From: Margaritifera margaritifera
Taxonomy: Eukaryota; Mollusca; Bivalvia; Unionida; Margaritiferidae
Direction of reading: 5' to 3'
NCBI GenBank assembly: GCA_029931535.1
Contig: JAQPZY010000964.1
Location: forward strand, 248,001-312,000
DNA: 64,000 nt
In this document: positions 59,409-64,000 of the stretch, one piece after another
Layout: each line of letters starts with the position of its first letter
How positions within the stretch are numbered: position 1 is the stretch's first letter
The notes under the pieces: model-generated
What the model was told of the DNA's origin: nothing
The model's database searches: none
The model's input: the letters and a program-made list of their open reading frames with translations, nothing else
Position numbers and translations under genes: made by a program

Positions 59409-59479
59409 TGTACAAAGAATTATTATCATACTCAAGACAAGTTCTATTGTATTTACAAAGAATTATTATCATACTCAAA

Positions 59480-59940
59480 AGAAGGTCTATGTAATTTAGA
59501 AACAATAATTGCCAATGTCTTCTCATTGCCTTCAGAATAATTTTCATATCAAGAATTTGTTTCTTTCATGTGAGTAGGTTCCAATTTTCAAGCGGAAAAG
59601 ATTTCAAAATAAATAAATTATATTGTTAAGCAGAGTGTAATCACCTCTAAATAGCTTTTACTAGCTTCTAGTAGCCATTGTAAACATCATCATGCAGAAA
59701 ATAAATTCGGACTAAAGTGATCTTGGCCTCATTTGTGACAAAAGTTTTTTTTTCTGTGTAATCCTTTATCTTTACATTTTAACTTTTAATCTTTTCAAAT
59801 TTGAAATGTTAACTTTTGATTAGCCTTATACTGCCAGTATTGTGCTGACATACCATGAAACCACAAAACTATCTGCAATGGTCTCATAAACAGGAACCAA
59901 TAAATGAACTTTTAACATAAAATTTCAACCAGGCCAATGA
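59480..59940. other. Intron or upstream region, nothing recognised
   Basis: No supported feature. Confidence 0.4.
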
Positions 59941-60660
59941 AGCATAAAATATAGGTCACAGAGACTTCTTTTTGCAAAAAGGATGTTGAACATATCAGGA
60001 TACATCCATTCACCAAATTTAATGATTCTTGGTAGGATAGTATGCATATAACATGCCCAAAACTCATGTGGTCATGAGCTAAATCCAAAATCTTAAGATG
60101 AAATATATTTTTAAGTTAGCTTCTTTTGTTGTAATGGTGTGGTAGTAACAGAAATGCATATCATCATCAATTTTACAATTCTAGCATGAACAGTGCCTGA
60201 GAAATTAATATCAAACACACAATTTAACTGAAGTCAGTGAAGCACAAACATGGCTATAATGATGTATTACTGAAATGGGAGTGCTGTGCTGATCAAGATG
60301 TATCCCTTCACAAAAGTTTCATGATTCTAGATATGACAGTATGTACATAGCATGCCAAAAACCCATGAGGTCATGAGCTAAACGCAAAAAATTAAGATAA
60401 GTCAGTAAAATGTGAAATGTAAATCACAGTGACCTTTTTGTCATGGGTGTAATATTAAGAGATGTATACAATCATCTAGTGAACAGTGATCAAATTCAAC
60501 CAAAGTCCATGATGTGTGGGTCACAGTGACCTACCTTAATGATGTGGGTGTTGTACTCTTTAAAATGCATTCCCTCACCAAGTTTCATGATTCCAAGTAT
60601 AACAGTATTTATACAGTGTGCAAAAAACCTGAGCTAAACTCAAACACTTAAGCAAGAATG
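59941..60660. repeat. Dispersed long-unit repeat (CATGAGCTAAA family)
   Basis: About four diverged units with GTGAAGCACAAA-like text, CATCCCTTCACAAAGTTTCA-like text, ATGATTCTTGG and GGTCATGAGCTAAACGCAAA. Non-coding. Confidence 0.65.
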
Positions 60661-60740
60661 TACAACGAATGCACATGACTGTATGTATAAATTTAGCCTA
60701 CTCTGCCCGCTTCCCATGGCATAGGTGCTATGAAACTCAC

Positions 60741-60760
60741 TCCAAACTGTTGCCTGGAAC
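60741..60760 (-). CDS. Possible 20-nt microexon of the vWA-MIB gene
   Basis: Bounded on the transcript strand by TTTTTTCATAG and a perfect donor GTGAGT. If it enters in phase 2 and leaves in phase 1, it adds FQATVW and completes the first codon of exon 58267-58383 as ATG (Met). The phase requirement is met, but a 20-nt match could be chance. Confidence 0.35.
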
Positions 60761-61916
60761 CTATGAAAAAAGAATAGTTGAGATTTAGTTAAGGTGTACA
60801 TCTGTTTTTGCTTTCATCTGTGCAGATGCAGATGCCAACGGTAGTTCAGCAACTTGCCTCTACTTTATAGAGGTGAGTTAAAAGTACAATATTTGAGATC
60901 ATATGCAAATTGAGGTTTTCATATCAGCCATGTCATGTTATACTCTCAACAATTCATATCTTTATTTTGAAATTATATTTTTATTAATTAATTATTAATG
61001 ATATAAAATATTTTATTTAAAAAAATTCTTGGTTCTATTTATTTTATGATACCAACCATTCAAAAATGGCATAATATTCCAGCATTTGTTTAGAACAATG
61101 ATGCAATTTTAATATTCTCCTTAAATGCTATAAATACATATAATGGTTCTACAAATACAGTCAATCTCTTTAAAGCATGGCTTAGCACTGAAAAAGTCAT
61201 AAAGCAACAATTTCAGATTAATTTGGAACAAGAAAATGAAAGTCTCAAGATAAATACCACTTTATGAATGACTGCAAAATCTAACCTTTGACCTCCTCGA
61301 AAAACCTGCCCAATGCACCTTGACTGAATATCATTTTATTTTTATAATTCTTCCCTGAATCCAATAGGTAGCACCATCAGAAAATCCAGTCCAACAAACT
61401 GCTTATCTTGTGTTTTAGTACATCTCTGTTTTGTAATAATTCCTGGATTTTTATAACTATGAATGAGTGTTGCTGTTGTTGTTGTTGTTGTTAATTAATT
61501 ACACTAAAATTTACTTATCTGAATTCTAATTTCAAAATGTTTTATCAAATCATGCAAAAGTTATGAAAAGAAAACAATATTTGGTCAAGTATTATTGTGT
61601 AGGTTTCTTTACTGAGGTAAAAAGTTACATTAAGTGGTACTTATCTTGAAACTTCAGTTTTTTCTACCCAAATTAATCTCGGAGTGTTTCCCTATGACTT
61701 TTTCACTGTTAAGTCACTGTTTAAAGAGACTGACTGTATAACCATTATATTATTTGTTATATTAACATAATAATAACATGAATCTGTGAGAGTGTAACAT
61801 CAAATGACTTGTATGAAACTTAAATTAGTATATGATATATAAATATTTGTTCTTTATTTTAAAATCTTTTCTTATACAACATGTGGACCTTCTCATATAA
61901 AATATTCCCGACATGA
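60761..61916. other. Nothing recognised apart from a GTT run
   Basis: A short TGTTGTTGTTG tract at about 61467-61492. No exon-like segment was found. Confidence 0.45.
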
Positions 61917-62118
61917 ATATATACTTGCTTATAAGTCTGGTCCAACTGCAAAAAACATAGATCTTGATCAGCCATTGTATAATGTGCTGGAAGATCAGGA
62001 TCTATGTTGTTTGTTCTCCTGATTACTCTTAACAAACTGCATTGACCCAGATCTGCCAGTGTATTATGCAATGGTAGATCTGGGATTGGGCAGTTTGCAG
62101 TTGGACTTGACTTGGTAC
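61917..62118. mobile_element. Double-hairpin foldback MITE, copy 3
   Basis: Ends TATATACTTGCTTATAAGTC on the left and GTTGGACTTGACTTGGTAC on the right. The first hairpin has ACATAGATCTTGATCAGCC, the second CTGCATTGACCCAGATCTGC, in the same order as copy 2. The right terminus is degraded. Confidence 0.82.
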
Positions 62119-62620
62119 ATTAACCTTATCTATATGATCGTTAGAATGTTTGTAAATACTGTTTTTGTGCTTAAGTAAAATTCAAATGGAGCACAGTTTT
62201 AGACAAGAAGGAAAGAAAGTTAAATTTGAAGAAGAAAAAAAACATAATTGATAGCAAAAATCAAATGTACAGTGAATATTGATAGCAAAGATTTACTTCC
62301 AATTAATTTGAAAAATTATTAACAAATAAAGTGGTGTTTGGTATTTGAAACTTGTATTGGGGCAGCATTAGTGCTAATCGAAATGATGCAGACTGGCTTT
62401 TCCTGTGGCACCATCTAATCAGGAGATAAATGACTGATGACGGCCATTTGAATTAGTTTATTTTATCAGCAACAACAAGTAGAATTAGTTTTCCAACAAA
62501 CGTAAAGGCTCTGCTATATTCAATTAATTGTCTGATTTGGAAGGAAAGAAACTTTTTAAAAACATTTTAGTGACAAGAGCCTGTGAAGTAGATCAGCTAT
62601 CTGAAGAAGGAATATTCTTG
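62119..62620. other. Nothing recognised
   Basis: A segment GACTGGCTTTTCCTGTGGCA (62391-62410) resembles GACTGGCTTTTCTGGTGGCG at 63635 and may be an edge of the DIRS fragment. Confidence 0.35.
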
Positions 62621-62624
62621 TCAT

Positions 62625-62895
62625 GGAAAGTAGGCGTTGGGACTTTTTTTGTCATGGAAAGTAGGCATTGGGGTTTTTTTGTCATGGAAAGTAGGCATTG
62701 GAATTTTTTTTGTCATGGAAAGTAGGCATTGTTTTTTTTTTGTCATGGAAAGTAGGCGTTGGGATTTTTTTTGTCATGGAAAGTAGGCATTGGAATATTT
62801 TTTGTCATGGAAAGTAGGCGTTGGGATTTTTTTGTCATGGAAAGTAGGCGTTGGGATTTTTTTGTCATGGAAAGTAGGCGTTGGGATTTTTTTTG
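62625..62895. repeat. About 32-bp minisatellite, 8-9 units
   Basis: Units TTTTTGTCATGGAAAGTAGG plus CGTTGGGAT with a variable T run. Confidence 0.95.
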
Positions 62896-63660
62896 CCATT
62901 GTTAAGTGTATTTGGCTTTCTAAGACCAAAGAGATCTGACAGGTGAGTCAGAGAGGTTCTAGACATAGGTTCAAAGGGTGTTTTATTCAGACATGTCGGA
63001 ACCCATGTTGGATTCCATTTCTGACACAGGACCAAAGTCTTTGGTCAAGACATTCAAAGTTCGCCAGAAGGTCAAACAGATCTTTGTTTTGGCTTGTGTC
63101 CTCCCTTCCGTGATGATGAAATTTTTGTCAGAGATAGGTAGCCTGTTATAGTGATGGAGGCTAACTTCTCTTCAAAGAGCCAAAGGAGAAAGTTAGCTAT
63201 TTGTGGAATCAAAGCTTTTAATGAAGTGATGTGTTTTAACTTGCACCACTGGGAGAAAGCTCTCCATTTCCCTTTGTATGCTTTCAAAGTGGTGGGACTT
63301 TCTGCCAAAGAATTTGTTCACTGCTTGTTATAAGAATTGTTTTCCCCTCAGGACTTGCATGATACGAGTCAGGCATGTGGGTTCAATGATTCTGGGTTGC
63401 ATTTATGGCAGCTTGAGCAAGTAAGGAAAGACCTAGATTTTCCTGGGAATCTCTGCTGCTAAGTTGAACAGACCATTTATCCATGATTTTTTCCACCTGA
63501 AGGGAACAGTGTGAAAATCGTCATAAGATGCAATCTTAGGTCAAAAAGGTTGCCTCCCTTAATCGGCTCTTACAAGATTCTATTCTACATCCCCCAAACC
63601 CCACAGAGGGAATGCAAGATAAGAGATTTGTTGGACTGGCTTTTCTGGTGGCGCTACCAA
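62896..63660 (-). pseudogene. DIRS-like tyrosine recombinase fragment
   Basis: Minus strand, 63308-63072: LAESPTTLKAYKGKWRAFSQ then WCKLKHITSLKALIPQIANF and LLWLFEEKLASITITGY, the N-terminal core-binding domain of DIRS-type recombinases. A frameshift leads to CLNKTPFEPMSRTSLTHLS near 62990. Upstream (about 63370-63400) NPESLNPHACLVS matches the RNase H-recombinase junction. The catalytic C terminus is lost at the 32-bp minisatellite. It is a second, independent DIRS copy in opposite orientation to 8830-12270. Confidence 0.78.
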
Positions 63661-63839
63661 TCAGAATCAGAGGAAGTAACTGACTTAAATCCCACATTGT
63701 TGATGGACTGAAGATAGAAGATGACTGGTGCTGTAAGCATGAAAGATACAGAGATATTGCATAAACTCACATGGAACTGAGCCATGGGGGGCTAAAAATG
63801 TGATATTAACAACCTCAAAGCCTAAGTGGTCTTAAGATC

Positions 63840-64000
63840 ACTTATCTGACTGACATCTTTCCACAAGCCAAGTATAAGAGCAGTTGGCCAAGAAATCTGG
63901 TTTTGTATGATGCTTTCTGACATTTAAAGGTTTTCATATATATTTTAGTACCGGTAATGACAGCCATATTTGATAGCCAGACCAGCATCAGTTGTGCAAA
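63840..64000. repeat. Fragment of the 140-bp dispersed repeat family
   Basis: Matches the family at 28040-28925 (GATGCTTTCTGACATTTAAAG, ATGACAGCCATATTTGATAG) and runs off the window end. Confidence 0.7.

Overview
The window looks like a piece of an animal nuclear genome, most likely a mollusc (bivalve or gastropod). It is AT-rich, has no bacterial-style operons, has GT-AG introns, and is packed with minisatellites, tRNA-derived SINEs, LINEs, a Penelope-like element, DIRS-like elements, pogo-like DNA elements, foldback MITEs, and long-unit dispersed arrays of the sort common in molluscan genomes. The mollusc assignment is inference from repeat style, not from a marker gene.

One host gene can be supported. 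It lies on the minus strand and covers almost the whole window, from at least 58383 down to a stop codon at 6859. Eleven exons were assembled by eye from splice signals, and the codon phase agrees at every junction. They are 58267-58383, 56122-56247, 53536-53604, 39439-39566, 34587-34673, 27840-27920, 26475-26685, 21660-21809, 18483-18568, 17971-18035 and 6859-7075. A 20-nt microexon at 60741-60760 is possible. The roughly 444 encoded residues comprise a von Willebrand A (vWA) domain with a complete MIDAS metal site, a linker, two MIB/HERC2 domains and a Ser/Lys-rich tail without a RING. The N terminus lies beyond the right edge or was not recognised.

The rest is intron and repeat. From 1 to 6.8 kb there is a LINE fragment, minisatellites, a SINE with exact target duplication and dispersed arrays. 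The last intron (7.1-18 kb) holds a palindromic MITE, a decayed DIRS-like retroelement, a nearly full-length frameshifted L2-type LINE and a 33-bp minisatellite. From 18 to 34 kb there are more exons, a nested insertion (54-bp array, then a pogo-like element, then a 1.9 kb giant palindrome) and several arrays. From 34 to 43 kb there are a Penelope fragment, a SINE, a second pogo-like copy and a 5'-truncated RTE-type LINE. A decayed 8.3 kb element with about 100-bp terminal inverted repeats (43975-52316) splits a 60-odd-bp satellite and carries fragments of several proteins on both strands. From 52 to 64 kb there are the vWA exons, more arrays, a third foldback MITE and a second DIRS fragment.

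Three things stand out. The 8.3 kb element carries a gene set I cannot assign to a named superfamily. Two intronic minisatellites have units that contain a copy of the neighbouring exon's own splice site: an array of decoy donors at exon 34587-34673 and of decoy acceptors at exon 53536-53604. The 1.9 kb palindromic element has an internal empty-site control elsewhere in the window, which fixes its target duplication as TA.
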